49,734 nt of DNA, from the NCBI GenBank assembly GCA_021794475.1, contig JAJYQS010000041.1, positions 1,992 through 51,725 on the forward strand, given 5' to 3'. Both the position numbers and the translations under genes were made by a program. The notes under the pieces were generated by a model. The model searched no databases, was not told the DNA's origin, and saw nothing but the letters and a program-made list of their open reading frames with translations. Positions 27,700 to 36,534 of this stretch are shown piece by piece (within the stretch, counting starts at the first letter, position 1; every line of letters begins with the position of its first letter). Source of the DNA: a bacterium. GTDB taxonomy: Bacteria > SZUA-79 > Acidulodesulfobacterales > Acidulodesulfobacteraceae.

Positions 27700-28059
27700 A
27701 TGGAACAGAATTCATTTTTGCCTATTTTGATAATGCTTGTAATAGCTATATTGTTTGCAGTTTTTACGGTAGTTTTTTCCTCGCTTTTGGGCAAAAAAAC
27801 TTACGAAAAAGGCAAACTAAAAGCGTATGAATGCGGTATTGAACCTATTGGAGAGCCGCACGCCAGATTTGATATTAAATTTTATTTAATAGCGATATTT
27901 TTTTTATTGTTCGATATAGAAGCATTATTTTTATTTCCATGGGCAGTCGTGTTTTCAAGTCTTGGATTATACGGCTTTGTTGAAATGTTTCTATTTATCG
28001 CTATTTTGGTTTTTGGACTTGCCTATGTGTGGAAAAAAGGAGCGCTTAAATGGGATTAG
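27700..28059 (+). CDS. nuoA: NADH-quinone oxidoreductase subunit A
   Basis: NuoA is a three-helix membrane subunit near the quinone site of complex I. The 119 residues contain the conserved YECGIEP and the [11 protein letters not shown] helix. It is the first gene of the operon. TATAAT lies seven bases before the ATG with no Shine-Dalgarno, so a leaderless transcript is possible; the promoter pairs further upstream are the alternative. It overlaps nuoB by 10 bases. Confidence 0.97.
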   Translation: MEQNSFLPILIMLVIAILFAVFTVVFSSLLGKKTYEKGKLKAYECGIEPIGEPHARFDIKFYLIAIFFLLFDIEALFLFPWAVVFSSLGLYGFVEMFLFIAILVFGLAYVWKKGALKWD

Positions 28060-28520
28060 AAGATAATCTGGGAGATAATGTTCTTACCGCCGCTTTAGAT
28101 AAATTGGTTTCGTGGGGAAGAAAATGGTCAATATGGCCGGCTACTTTCGGCTTAGCCTGCTGCGCTATTGAAATGATGACGACGGCATCGTCCAGATACG
28201 ACATTGACCGTCTGGGACTGATATTCCGTTCAACGCCGAGGCAGTCTGATTTGATGATAGTTTCAGGCAGGGTTTCTTATAAAATGGCGCCTGTAGTAAA
28301 AAGGCTTTATGACCAGATGCCCAATCCGAAATGGGTAATCGCAATGGGCGATTGCGCTTGTTCAGGCGGATTGTTTAATGTTTACAGCGTTGTTCAGGGC
28401 GTAGACCAGATTATACCGGTAGATGTTTATGTGCCGGGGTGTCCTCCGCGTCCGGAAGCTCTTATTTACGGTATCGTGAAATTACAGGAAAAGATTGAAA
28501 AAGGTACTTTAAAAAGATAA
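28050..28520 (+). CDS. nuoB: NADH-quinone oxidoreductase subunit B
   Basis: NuoB carries cluster N2, the last [4Fe-4S] centre before quinone. The ligands are in [19 protein letters not shown] and [11 protein letters not shown]. The 156 residues are typical. The start lies inside nuoA, with AAAGGAG as ribosome binding site. A 102-base AT-rich spacer separates it from nuoC. Confidence 0.98.
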   Translation: MGLEDNLGDNVLTAALDKLVSWGRKWSIWPATFGLACCAIEMMTTASSRYDIDRLGLIFRSTPRQSDLMIVSGRVSYKMAPVVKRLYDQMPNPKWVIAMGDCACSGGLFNVYSVVQGVDQIIPVDVYVPGCPPRPEALIYGIVKLQEKIEKGTLKR

Positions 28521-28622
28521 GTTTTTCATTAAATTTTTATTAAGTGCGATTTTTTTATTTTCATTATTAATAAACAGCTGCAATTTATTTTAATTTTGGA
28601 TTGGATTTAATATATCAAATAT

Positions 28623-29162
28623 ATGAACAGTGAAGATATGGAAACGTTTTTTGCGCTAAGCGTAATTAAAGATGTAATGCAGAAGTATATAATTTTAACC
28701 GATACTTCTAACGGTGATGTGCGCATAACAACGGCAAAAGAGAATTTGCCCGAGTTAGTAAAATTTATGAAAGAAGATTCAAGGCTTAATTTTGATATGC
28801 TTTCCGACCTTTTTGGGGTTGATTATCCAAAAAGAGATGAAAGGATTGAAGTTATATACAATTTATATTCTACTAAAAATAATTTTAGAATATTTGTTAA
28901 ATGCCGGAGCAAAATAGATGAACCCGATTATCCGAGTTTAACCTCAATTTATGAGTCTGCCAACTGGTTTGAAAGAGAGGTTTATGACTTGTTCGGCTTA
29001 AAGTTTAAAGGACATCCTCATCTTAAACGCATTCTTAATCCTGAGGATTGGGATGGACATCCTCTGTTAAAAGACTATCCTTTAAGAAAAAGACCGGCTG
29101 TAGAAGAATTAAATTTCGACGCTCCGGGTTTTCTTGAAGAAAAAGAATTTGGAAATAAATAG
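28623..29162 (+). CDS. nuoC: NADH-quinone oxidoreductase subunit C
   Basis: NuoC is the 30-kDa hydrophilic subunit of the connecting module. The signature is [14 protein letters not shown] and HPHLKRIL near residue 125. It is a stand-alone NuoC of 179 residues, not fused to NuoD. The ATG at 28623 has no ribosome binding site; a second in-frame ATG at 28638 is an alternative start. Confidence 0.95.
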   Translation: MNSEDMETFFALSVIKDVMQKYIILTDTSNGDVRITTAKENLPELVKFMKEDSRLNFDMLSDLFGVDYPKRDERIEVIYNLYSTKNNFRIFVKCRSKIDEPDYPSLTSIYESANWFEREVYDLFGLKFKGHPHLKRILNPEDWDGHPLLKDYPLRKRPAVEELNFDAPGFLEEKEFGNK

Positions 29163-29184
29163 TTTTAATCATATAATTTTTTTA

Positions 29185-29272
29185 AATTAAATAATTAAAT
29201 AATTAAATAATTAAATAATTAAATAATTAAATAATTAAATAATTAAATAATTAAATAATTAAATAATTAAAT
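29185..29272 (+). repeat. Perfect octanucleotide microsatellite (AATTAAAT)x11
   Basis: Eleven uninterrupted copies of AATTAAAT fill 88 bases of the 140-base spacer between nuoC and nuoD. The array stops 30 bases before the nuoD ATG. Such arrays change length by strand slippage. The transcript of this stretch would be nearly free of G and C and thus unstructured. No gene lies in the spacer. Confidence 0.95.
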
Positions 29273-29302
29273 CATTAAAAATTTAAAAATTGAATAGCAA
29301 AT

Positions 29303-30502
29303 ATGTTTGAATATAAAGATTTTCTTATTGACGTCGAAAATTTTGTAGTAAATATAGGCCCTCAGCATCCGAGTACACACGGAGTGCTCAGAATTGTCGT
29401 TCAATTAGACGGCGAGACGGTCGTACATGCCGAGCCTATTATCGGCTATCTGCATACAAGTATGGAAAAGTATGCTGAATTCAGAACATATCATCAGGCA
29501 GAAACCATTACAGACAGAATGGATTACGTTTCCGGCGCTTCTAATAATCTGGGATATATTTTGACCGTTGAAAAATTGTGCGGTGTTAAAGCTACAAAAC
29601 GCGCTGAATATGTCAGGGTTATCCTGGCAGAACTTACAAGGATAAGTTCTCATTTAGTGTGGCTTGGAACACATGCCGTCGACCTTGGAGCGCTTACAGA
29701 ATTTCTTTATTGTTTTAGAGAGAGAGAACTTGTGTTAGACCTGATTGAAACATTAACCGGCGCAAGAATGACGCCGTCGTTTTTCAGGGTAGGCGGGCTG
29801 GCAAAAGATGTTCATAAAGATTTTGTCGAAAAAGCACGGGATTTTATAAAAATATTTCCTGAAAAAATAAACCAGTATGAAGCGCTTTTGACAAATAATA
29901 AAATCTGGTTTGAGAGAACTAAAAATGTCGGCATCATTTCTAAAGAGGATGCCGTTAATTTTGCTCTTACGGGTCCTTGTTTAAGAGGGAGCGGGCTAAA
30001 ATACGATGTGAGAAAAATAAATCCTTATTCAAGCTATGAAGATTTCGATTTTGACGTGCCGACAGGTGACGTCGGTGATGTTTACGACCGGTATATTGTG
30101 AGAATGGAAGAGATGAGGCAAAGTTTGAAGATTGTGCATCAGGCTTTAGAAAATATTCCGGAAGGTGAATTTCTGAACTATGACGCATATCCGCAGTATG
30201 TCATACCGCCAAAAAAAAGAGCGCTGACTACTATGGAAGGTATGATATCATTGTTTAAATACGGAATGGAGGGTATCAAACCTCCTAAAGGAGAAGCTTA
30301 TGTATCAATTGAAAATCCGCGCGGCGAGTTAGGGTATTACATGATATCTGACGGTTCCGCTTTTCCTTATAGAATGAGGGTTAGGCCGCCGTCTTTCTGC
30401 AATGTCAGCGCGTTAAATAAAATGGCGAAAGGACATTTGCTGGCCGACCTTGTTTCAATATTAGGAAGTATTGATATACTTCTGGGCGAGATAGACAGAT
30501 AA
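29303..30502 (+). CDS. nuoD: NADH-quinone oxidoreductase subunit D
   Basis: NuoD is the 49-kDa subunit that shapes the quinone pocket with NuoB; it descends from the NiFe-hydrogenase large subunit. GPQHPSTHG near residue 19 and the C-terminal SIDILLGEIDR are characteristic, as is ENPRGELGYY. The 399 residues are full length. No Shine-Dalgarno precedes the ATG, which lies just after the octanucleotide array. Confidence 0.98.
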   Translation: MFEYKDFLIDVENFVVNIGPQHPSTHGVLRIVVQLDGETVVHAEPIIGYLHTSMEKYAEFRTYHQAETITDRMDYVSGASNNLGYILTVEKLCGVKATKRAEYVRVILAELTRISSHLVWLGTHAVDLGALTEFLYCFRERELVLDLIETLTGARMTPSFFRVGGLAKDVHKDFVEKARDFIKIFPEKINQYEALLTNNKIWFERTKNVGIISKEDAVNFALTGPCLRGSGLKYDVRKINPYSSYEDFDFDVPTGDVGDVYDRYIVRMEEMRQSLKIVHQALENIPEGEFLNYDAYPQYVIPPKKRALTTMEGMISLFKYGMEGIKPPKGEAYVSIENPRGELGYYMISDGSAFPYRMRVRPPSFCNVSALNKMAKGHLLADLVSILGSIDILLGEIDR

Positions 30503-30572
30503 ATAAGTTTTCCTTGTATTATATTATAATTAATTAACATAAAAATATTAAAATTTATCAGCATATATTTAT

Positions 30573-32480
30573 ATGAATTTAATTGATAAGTATGAAAAGA
30601 AAATAGATATAGAAGCCTTCAAACCATCTGGCCGCGGTCAGATATCTTCCGTGTTAAACTGGAGCGGCGTCGCCTTGCTTAGCGACGAAGATAATAAAAT
30701 TGACCTTGCGAGATGCTACATGGCGGAACTGCAGAAACTTTCCTGCGGCGTATGTGTTCCCTGCAGAATCGGAACATCGGCAGCTTTGGAACTTCTTGAG
30801 AAAATCTGCAGCGGAAAGGCTGACATACAAGACTTAGACAATTTACAAAAAGAATGCGAATGGATAATGTCCGCATCTAAATGCACGGTAGGTACAATGG
30901 GGCCGACCGCCGTCAAAGAATTAATAGAAAATTTCAGAGAAGATTTTGAGAAAGCAATATTAAATAAAGAAATAATACATAAAGGCGATTACATCATAAA
31001 AATAACAGCTCCCTGCATTAACGGATGCCCTTCAAAATTAGACATTCCCAACTGGATTGAAAGGGTCAGGGACGGAAGGTACGAAGATGCCCTTGAATCT
31101 GTCCGCAGAAATACTCCGTTAGCGGCTATTCTCGGCAGATCATGTTTTCATCCCTGTCAGGATAACTGCCGCAGGGCAAACTTAGATAAACCGATTCAGA
31201 TATGCTTAATAAGGCGCTACGCTGCAGATAATGAATTCTATACCGATATTAAACCTAAGTTTGATATTAAAGACAACGGTAATAAAATAGCCGTAATAGG
31301 TTCAGGTCCTGCAGGGTTGAGCTGCGCATATTATCTAAGGCTGATGGGGTATATGCCGGTTATATTTGAAGCTCTTCCGGTTTTAGGCGGCATGATGAAT
31401 GTCGGAATACCAAAATACAGGCTTACGCAGGAATTATTAGACAAAGAGATTAACTATATACTTTCTGCAGGCATAGATTATAAAACCGATAAAAGGCTGG
31501 GAAAGGATTTTTCCATAAAAGATTTATTTAACGACGGATTTAAAGCGGTATATTTAGCTGTAGGCGCGCATAAAGGTCAAACTATAGGTCTGCCCGGGGA
31601 AAGCGATAATCTGAAAGGTTTTTTTGAAGGCGTTAAGTTTTTAAGGGATGTTGCTTTAGGAAATCATATAAAAATAGGAAAAAAAGTAATAATAGAAGGC
31701 GGCGGAAACGTTGCTATGGACTGCTGCAGAACAGCTTTAAGATTAGGTTTTAAGGAAGTAGTGGTTGTCTATAGAAGAGCAAGGGAGCAGATGCCCGCCG
31801 CTGCTTATGAAGTCGATACCGCAATTGAAGAAGGGGTTAAATTTGAATTCTTGACGAATCCGATAGCAATAATAAACGAAAACGGTTCAGTCAGCGGTGT
31901 TACGTGCCGCCGCATGAAATTGGGCGAACCCGATGCCAGCGGAAGGAGAAGCCCGGTTGAAATACCCGGTTCCGAGTTTGATATAGACTGCGATTCTTTT
32001 ATTATGGCTGTAGGTCAGGTACCGGATATTGATTTTCTGAAAGATACCCCTGAAATAAAATCGACTAAATGGAAGACAATCGTTGTTGACGAATATACAA
32101 ATATGACTGATATGCCGGGTGTTTTCGCAGGCGGCGACGCGATGACCGGACCTATAAGCATAGTAAACTCAAACAGAGACGGTAAAACAGCGGCGAAAAG
32201 AATCGATGAATACGTCCGCACCGGAACTTTTAACATAACGGACGACGATGTTTTTGAACATTTTCTTGAGAAATTAGGCGTTTATGATAAAAACGAAGTA
32301 ATAGATTATCCTGATTTTCCTGAAGGCAATTTTCCGCCGGAACAGATTCAGGAGAAAATTGAAAACCGCATAAGCAATTTTACAGAGGTGGAAAAAGGAT
32401 TTACGGCTGACGATGTAGTGTATGAAGCTACACGATGCATGAGGTGTTATATGATGATGCTTATAACATTTAAAAAATAA
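30573..32480 (+). CDS. NuoF-C-terminal/GltD fusion: SfrB-like FAD-NAD(P)H dehydrogenase subunit replacing NuoEF
   Basis: Residues about 45-125 match the C-terminal [4Fe-4S] domain of NuoF, with C58, C61, C64 and C104 (SCGVCVPCR...ASKCTVG), the ligands of cluster N3. Residues about 140-215 resemble the GltD N-terminal iron-sulfur domain (C148, C152, C191, C195, C199). From about 238 there is a GltD-type flavoprotein: FAD motif VIGSGPAGLS (242-250), NAD(P)H-side motif GGGNVAMD (376-383) with YRR (400-402), and GDAMTGP near the end; C622 and C625 close the protein. The NuoF FMN/NADH domain and NuoE are missing. The architecture resembles SfrB of Geobacter NADPH oxidoreductase. Placed where nuoE-nuoF should be, it probably feeds electrons into NuoG; NADPH preference is inference. 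Confidence 0.85.
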   Translation: MNLIDKYEKKIDIEAFKPSGRGQISSVLNWSGVALLSDEDNKIDLARCYMAELQKLSCGVCVPCRIGTSAALELLEKICSGKADIQDLDNLQKECEWIMSASKCTVGTMGPTAVKELIENFREDFEKAILNKEIIHKGDYIIKITAPCINGCPSKLDIPNWIERVRDGRYEDALESVRRNTPLAAILGRSCFHPCQDNCRRANLDKPIQICLIRRYAADNEFYTDIKPKFDIKDNGNKIAVIGSGPAGLSCAYYLRLMGYMPVIFEALPVLGGMMNVGIPKYRLTQELLDKEINYILSAGIDYKTDKRLGKDFSIKDLFNDGFKAVYLAVGAHKGQTIGLPGESDNLKGFFEGVKFLRDVALGNHIKIGKKVIIEGGGNVAMDCCRTALRLGFKEVVVVYRRAREQMPAAAYEVDTAIEEGVKFEFLTNPIAIINENGSVSGVTCRRMKLGEPDASGRRSPVEIPGSEFDIDCDSFIMAVGQVPDIDFLKDTPEIKSTKWKTIVVDEYTNMTDMPGVFAGGDAMTGPISIVNSNRDGKTAAKRIDEYVRTGTFNITDDDVFEHFLEKLGVYDKNEVIDYPDFPEGNFPPEQIQEKIENRISNFTEVEKGFTADDVVYEATRCMRCYMMMLITFKK

Positions 32481-32489
32481 TAACTAAAT

Positions 32490-32561
32490 AATAACTAATA
32501 GCTGAATAATATAATAATATAATCAAAAAACAATAACTAAAAGCTGAATAATATAATAATA
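32490..32561 (+). repeat. Near-perfect 30-bp direct repeat in the fusion gene-nuoG spacer
   Basis: AATAACTAATAGCTGAATAA (from 32490) and AATAACTAAAAGCTGAATAA (from 32532) each continue into TATAATAATA; only one base differs over 30. The spacing is 42 bases. The duplication makes up most of the 91-base spacer. Confidence 0.9.
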
Positions 32562-32571
32562 CAACTATCAT

Positions 32572-34719
32572 ATGGATATCGAAATAACTATAAACGGCAA
32601 AAAAGTGATGACGAAGACGGGGCTTACGATACTTGAAGCCGCTTCTCAGGCAGGCATCAGAATACCTGTTTTGTGTTATCTGAGAAGGTTAAGACCTATC
32701 GGCTCATGCAGGATATGCTCGGTTGAGGTTAAAGGCATTAAACATCCATTGCCTTCATGTGTTGCGCGGGTGAAAGAAGGTTATGAAATATCTACCGATA
32801 CCGATAAAGTTTGGGAAGTCAGAAAAGGGTCGCTTTCGCATCTTTTATTAGACCACCCTTTAGATTGTCCTGTCTGCGATAAATCAGGCGACTGTCTGCT
32901 GCAGGATTTGTCCTTTGAATTCGGGCTTACCGTTCAAAAAAATAAAAAATTATATCCGGATAGGACGCAAATTTTTAAAAGCGATTTTATTGAATATAAT
33001 GCCACGAGATGTGTCCTGTGTTCAAGATGCATAAGAGTCTGTTCCGATATGTACGGAAATCCTTTTTTAGAAATAAAAGACAAAGGATATAATGGTTATA
33101 TAGGATTAACGCAAGAAAATAAAACAGAAAAAGGAGCGGTTCCGCAAGGCAGCGCTTTTGTAGAGATAAAAGATAAAGACGATAAGAATTATTTAGACTG
33201 TTATTATTGCGGCAATTGTATAGAAGTTTGTCCCGTGGGAGCATTGGTTTCAAAACAGTCAAAATTTAAAGAAAGATACTGGCAGGAATCACCGTTTTCA
33301 TCAGTGTGCAATAAATGTTCCGCTGCCTGCAGGGTTGAATATTACAGGTACGCTAAAGACGAATCTCTCGTCAGGACTGCCGCCGCATTTGGCGGATATC
33401 TTTGCAGGAGCGGTTTTTTTTACGACGCTATAGGCAAAAATTTAAAAGACGACGATTATTATATTAAAAACGCTTTAGTAAGAATAAAATCGGATTTTTC
33501 AAATAGCGGTTATACCGATGCGTTAAACCATTTGGCTGACAGATTGAAAAATATTATACAAAATAATGAGATGGACAGAACTGCCGTAATAGTTTCTTCA
33601 TCGGTTTCTACGAATGACGGTTATTTAATTTCAAATTTTGTTAAAGATGTTTTGAAGCCTGCGGGTTTTGATATAGACAAAACTAGTTTTTACCGTAAAA
33701 ATTATTTGAAATTTAAAGAGATATTTAAATCCGAAGAAAACTTTGAAATCAATGCCGTTCAAAATTCTGACTTTGTTTTATATATAGGTTCAATTGAGGA
33801 TGAAATACCTTATGCTTCTTATAATATAATGAAGAGCCATAGAGAACACGGCGGTAGATTAATTTTAATAGATGTTTCAGATGCTAATGCTAAAAAAAGA
33901 AGTGAAAATTTTGCAAGATTTGAAGATATAGCGTCAATAAAAATTGATATAAATAAAGATTATGACGGCGATTTACATAAATATCTGAATGAACTGAGGC
34001 AGAATCTTTATGATTTTAATTTTAAAAAAACCGACGAATCGGTCGATGCAATTCTTAAAAATAATACTATATCTATTATTTTAGGCGATAATTTTATGTC
34101 TTTGGCGGATAGAGATAAAGAATTGCTGATACTTAAAGAAATTACAGGTTTCTCGAGAGACGAACAAAAAATAGTCTATGTTTTTCCTCTTATAAAGCCT
34201 TTCAATTACAGAGGCCTTATTGCGGCGGGAATAAATAACAAAGCTCAATATTTATCCTATGAAAATATTATTAGCGGAATAGAAACCGGGCAGATTAAAA
34301 ATTTAATTTATATCGGCGATTATGAAGAACCGGAACATAATGTCCGCGGCTTGAAACTGTCGCGATATATTACCGATTTAAACTTTGTTGCCGCTTTATC
34401 TTCAAAAATAAGCAGTATAACCGCCATGGCGGATATTGTTTTGCCCGTGCAGGATTTTTTAGAACATAAAGACGGGTATTTTGAAAATTTTGAAGGCAAG
34501 ACGATTCATGTTAGCAATGAGTTTAATTTGGGAGAATATAGATACGGCATAGCTGAAATTTTAGATGATTTGTCCGATAAACTTGGAATTTCATTTAATA
34601 CAGGCAATATATCCGCTCAATTTTTAGAAATGATTAAAGCAAATAAAATAATCCATTTCAATAAAATTAAACCAAAAAGTAAGTTTTATTATAATGACCC
34701 AAGTAAATTGTTCTATTAA
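32572..34719 (+). CDS. nuoG: NADH-quinone oxidoreductase subunit G (NuoG/SfrA-like)
   Basis: NuoG relays electrons through the peripheral arm. Ligands are easily read: [2Fe-2S] C35, C46, C49, C63; the His-Cys cluster H95, C99, C102, C108; two four-Cys sets C147/C150/C153/C157 and C200/C203/C206/C210; and C236, C239, C243, C268 at the start of the molybdopterin-oxidoreductase-like domain, an N7-type set. The 715 residues are shorter than E. coli NuoG, with a reduced, divergent C-terminal domain that shows no catalytic molybdenum-site motif. Because the gene follows the SfrB-like fusion, the pair also resembles SfrAB; full nuo context favours a complex I role. No ribosome binding site is visible at ATG 32572. 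Confidence 0.92.
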   Translation: MDIEITINGKKVMTKTGLTILEAASQAGIRIPVLCYLRRLRPIGSCRICSVEVKGIKHPLPSCVARVKEGYEISTDTDKVWEVRKGSLSHLLLDHPLDCPVCDKSGDCLLQDLSFEFGLTVQKNKKLYPDRTQIFKSDFIEYNATRCVLCSRCIRVCSDMYGNPFLEIKDKGYNGYIGLTQENKTEKGAVPQGSAFVEIKDKDDKNYLDCYYCGNCIEVCPVGALVSKQSKFKERYWQESPFSSVCNKCSAACRVEYYRYAKDESLVRTAAAFGGYLCRSGFFYDAIGKNLKDDDYYIKNALVRIKSDFSNSGYTDALNHLADRLKNIIQNNEMDRTAVIVSSSVSTNDGYLISNFVKDVLKPAGFDIDKTSFYRKNYLKFKEIFKSEENFEINAVQNSDFVLYIGSIEDEIPYASYNIMKSHREHGGRLILIDVSDANAKKRSENFARFEDIASIKIDINKDYDGDLHKYLNELRQNLYDFNFKKTDESVDAILKNNTISIILGDNFMSLADRDKELLILKEITGFSRDEQKIVYVFPLIKPFNYRGLIAAGINNKAQYLSYENIISGIETGQIKNLIYIGDYEEPEHNVRGLKLSRYITDLNFVAALSSKISSITAMADIVLPVQDFLEHKDGYFENFEGKTIHVSNEFNLGEYRYGIAEILDDLSDKLGISFNTGNISAQFLEMIKANKIIHFNKIKPKSKFYYNDPSKLFY

Positions 34720-34731
34720 AATAAATATGCA

Positions 34732-34773
34732 GACTATAGACTATAATTTATTTTAAGGTATATTTAAGGTATA
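34732..34773 (+). repeat. Short tandem duplications in the nuoG-nuoH spacer
   Basis: GACTATA occurs twice in tandem (34732-34745) and TTTAAGGTATA twice in tandem (34752-34773). The second unit supplies AAGGT and TATAAT just before the nuoH ATG, so it could act as a weak ribosome binding site or a -10 element for a leaderless transcript. Confidence 0.8.
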
Positions 34774-34780
34774 ATAGATT

Positions 34781-35767
34781 ATGATATTCTGGTTAATAAC
34801 AACATTGATAAAAATATTGCTTGTGTTCGGAGTGCTGCTTCTATCGGCAGCCTATCTGACGCTTTTAGAGCGCAAGGTAGCAGCCCGCATACAAAATCGG
34901 CTTGGACCGATGGAAGCGGGTTTCCACGGAATGCTGCAGCCTATAGCGGACGGTATAAAACTGTTTTTCAAAGAAGATATTATACCCGCCGATGCCAACA
35001 GAATGCTATTTATTCTTGCGCCTATTATTGTTGTTATTCCTGCATTGACAACATTTGCGGTTATTCCTTTCGGAGCTCCGATAACAATATTGGGGCATGT
35101 TGTTCCTCTGCAGATTACTAACGTAAATATAGGCATATTGTTTATATTGGCGCTTTCGTCGCTGGGAATATACGGCGTGGTAATAGGAGGTTGGGCATCA
35201 AACAGCAAATATTCGCTGCTGGGAGCCATAAGAACCGCTGCTCAGATGATAAGCTACGAGCTGTCTCTTGCTCTTTCAATAATTGGCGTAATCATGATAG
35301 CGGGGAATTTGAGTCTGGCGCAGATTGTTTCATCGCAGGCGCATATGTGGTTTATAGTTTATCAGCCCGTCGGATTTTTAATTTATTTAATTGCTTCAAC
35401 GGCTGAAATGAACAGGGTGCCGTTCGACCTTGGCGAGGCGGAAGGCGAGTTGGTTGCCGGTTTTCATACGGAATATTCAAGTATGAAATTTGCATTTTAC
35501 TTTATAGGAGAATATGCACAGATAGTAGTCAATTCTGCCATTATCACTACGCTTTTTCTTGGCGGATGGGAAGGACCGTTTCTTCCTTCGGTGCTATGGT
35601 TCGCATTAAAAGTTTTTGCAGTAATACTCGTTTATATATGGTTCAGATGGACGTATCCGAGATTAAGATATGATGAGCTTATGGATCTTGGATGGAAGAT
35701 TCTGCTTCCTTTAGCGCTGGCAAATATTGTTGTTACCGGATTTGTAATGATACTGTTGGGAAAATAA
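34781..35767 (+). CDS. nuoH: NADH-quinone oxidoreductase subunit H
   Basis: NuoH anchors the peripheral arm and forms part of the quinone channel. Eight or so membrane helices are evident. Conserved segments are ERKVAARIQNRLGP near residue 30, QPIADGIKLFFKED near 51, and AEMNRVPFDLGEAEGELVAG near 207 with its acidic residues. The 328 residues are typical. TATAAT six bases upstream of the ATG is noted in the spacer entry. Confidence 0.98.
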   Translation: MIFWLITTLIKILLVFGVLLLSAAYLTLLERKVAARIQNRLGPMEAGFHGMLQPIADGIKLFFKEDIIPADANRMLFILAPIIVVIPALTTFAVIPFGAPITILGHVVPLQITNVNIGILFILALSSLGIYGVVIGGWASNSKYSLLGAIRTAAQMISYELSLALSIIGVIMIAGNLSLAQIVSSQAHMWFIVYQPVGFLIYLIASTAEMNRVPFDLGEAEGELVAGFHTEYSSMKFAFYFIGEYAQIVVNSAIITTLFLGGWEGPFLPSVLWFALKVFAVILVYIWFRWTYPRLRYDELMDLGWKILLPLALANIVVTGFVMILLGK

Positions 35768-35776
35768 TGCAATATA

Positions 35777-35870
35777 TATAATAATAAAATATATATAATA
35801 ATATATAAGACTTAAAACTAAAGATATAATAATAAAATATATATATTATTATATATAAGACTTAAAATTA
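35777..35870 (+). repeat. Imperfect 44-47-bp tandem duplication in the nuoH-nuoI spacer
   Basis: Copies start at 35777 and 35824: ATATAATAATAAAATATATA, then a variable AT run, then ATATATAAGACTTAAAA. The two differ by a small length change and a few bases. The whole spacer (35768-35943, 176 bases) is AT-rich with no gene or terminator. Confidence 0.85.
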
Positions 35871-35943
35871 ACGTCTAGAAAATAGAACAAATTATATTTA
35901 TGCTTATAAAATAAAAAATTATTTATAATTTTATAATAATATT

Positions 35944-36456
35944 ATGGATACTAAAAAAGAAGAAAATTCGCTAATATTAATATCGAAAAACTTTCTTATA
36001 GGGTTGAAAACGACGATGGGAACTTTTTTTAAAAAACCCGTTACTTTTCAATATCCTAAAGAGCGTCTGAGATTGGCAGAAAATTTCAGGGGATTTCCGA
36101 AGCTTAATACTAATAAAGACAAATCGTTGAGATGTGTTGCATGTATGCTGTGCCAGACTGTCTGCCCTTCAGAAGCTATAAAAATAAATTCAGGTTATGT
36201 AGATTATGGAAAAGAGCATGAGCTTACGGAAAGGCAGAAACATAACCATAGTTTGGATAAAATAGCCCCCGGCGTCGTTAATGACGGAAGAAGGCATCCT
36301 GAGTCATTTGAAATTGATTTGCTGAGGTGCATATGCTGCGGCTATTGCGAAGAGATTTGTCCAGAAGAAGCCATAAGTATGTCTGACAAGTTTGAGTTTG
36401 GATTTTATACCAGAGATGAAGGAATATTTGGAATAGATAAATTAATTGAGCTATAA
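35944..36456 (+). CDS. nuoI: NADH-quinone oxidoreductase subunit I
   Basis: NuoI holds clusters N6a and N6b next to NuoB. Two 8Fe-ferredoxin motifs are present: CVACMLCQTVCPSEA near residue 62 and CICCGYCEEICPEEA near residue 130. The 170 residues are normal. The N-terminal stretch KKPVTFQYPKER contains the conserved TxxYP-like element. No Shine-Dalgarno is seen before ATG 35944. Confidence 0.97.
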   Translation: MDTKKEENSLILISKNFLIGLKTTMGTFFKKPVTFQYPKERLRLAENFRGFPKLNTNKDKSLRCVACMLCQTVCPSEAIKINSGYVDYGKEHELTERQKHNHSLDKIAPGVVNDGRRHPESFEIDLLRCICCGYCEEICPEEAISMSDKFEFGFYTRDEGIFGIDKLIEL

Positions 36457-36490
36457 TTGTAATTTTCTATGTTAGTTAAATTGATTCAAT

Positions 36491-36510
36491 TAAGTTAAAA
36501 TAAGTTAAAA
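36491..36510 (+). repeat. Perfect 10-bp tandem repeat in the nuoI-nuoJ spacer
   Basis: TAAGTTAAAA occurs twice in tandem at 36491-36510, within a 78-base spacer that ends in the GAGG ribosome binding site of nuoJ. Confidence 0.9.
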
Positions 36511-36534
36511 CATTGCAAACATGCGAGGTTAATT

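Noticed and set aside
29185-29272. Repeat array considered as a CRISPR array
   Set aside because: The 8-bp units are contiguous with no spacers; it is a simple microsatellite.
28521-30572. Search for a decayed nuoE or nuoF remnant in the nuo spacers
   Set aside because: The nuoB-nuoC, nuoC-nuoD and nuoD-fusion gaps are short, AT-rich and carry no coding trace of NuoE or of the NuoF FMN domain.
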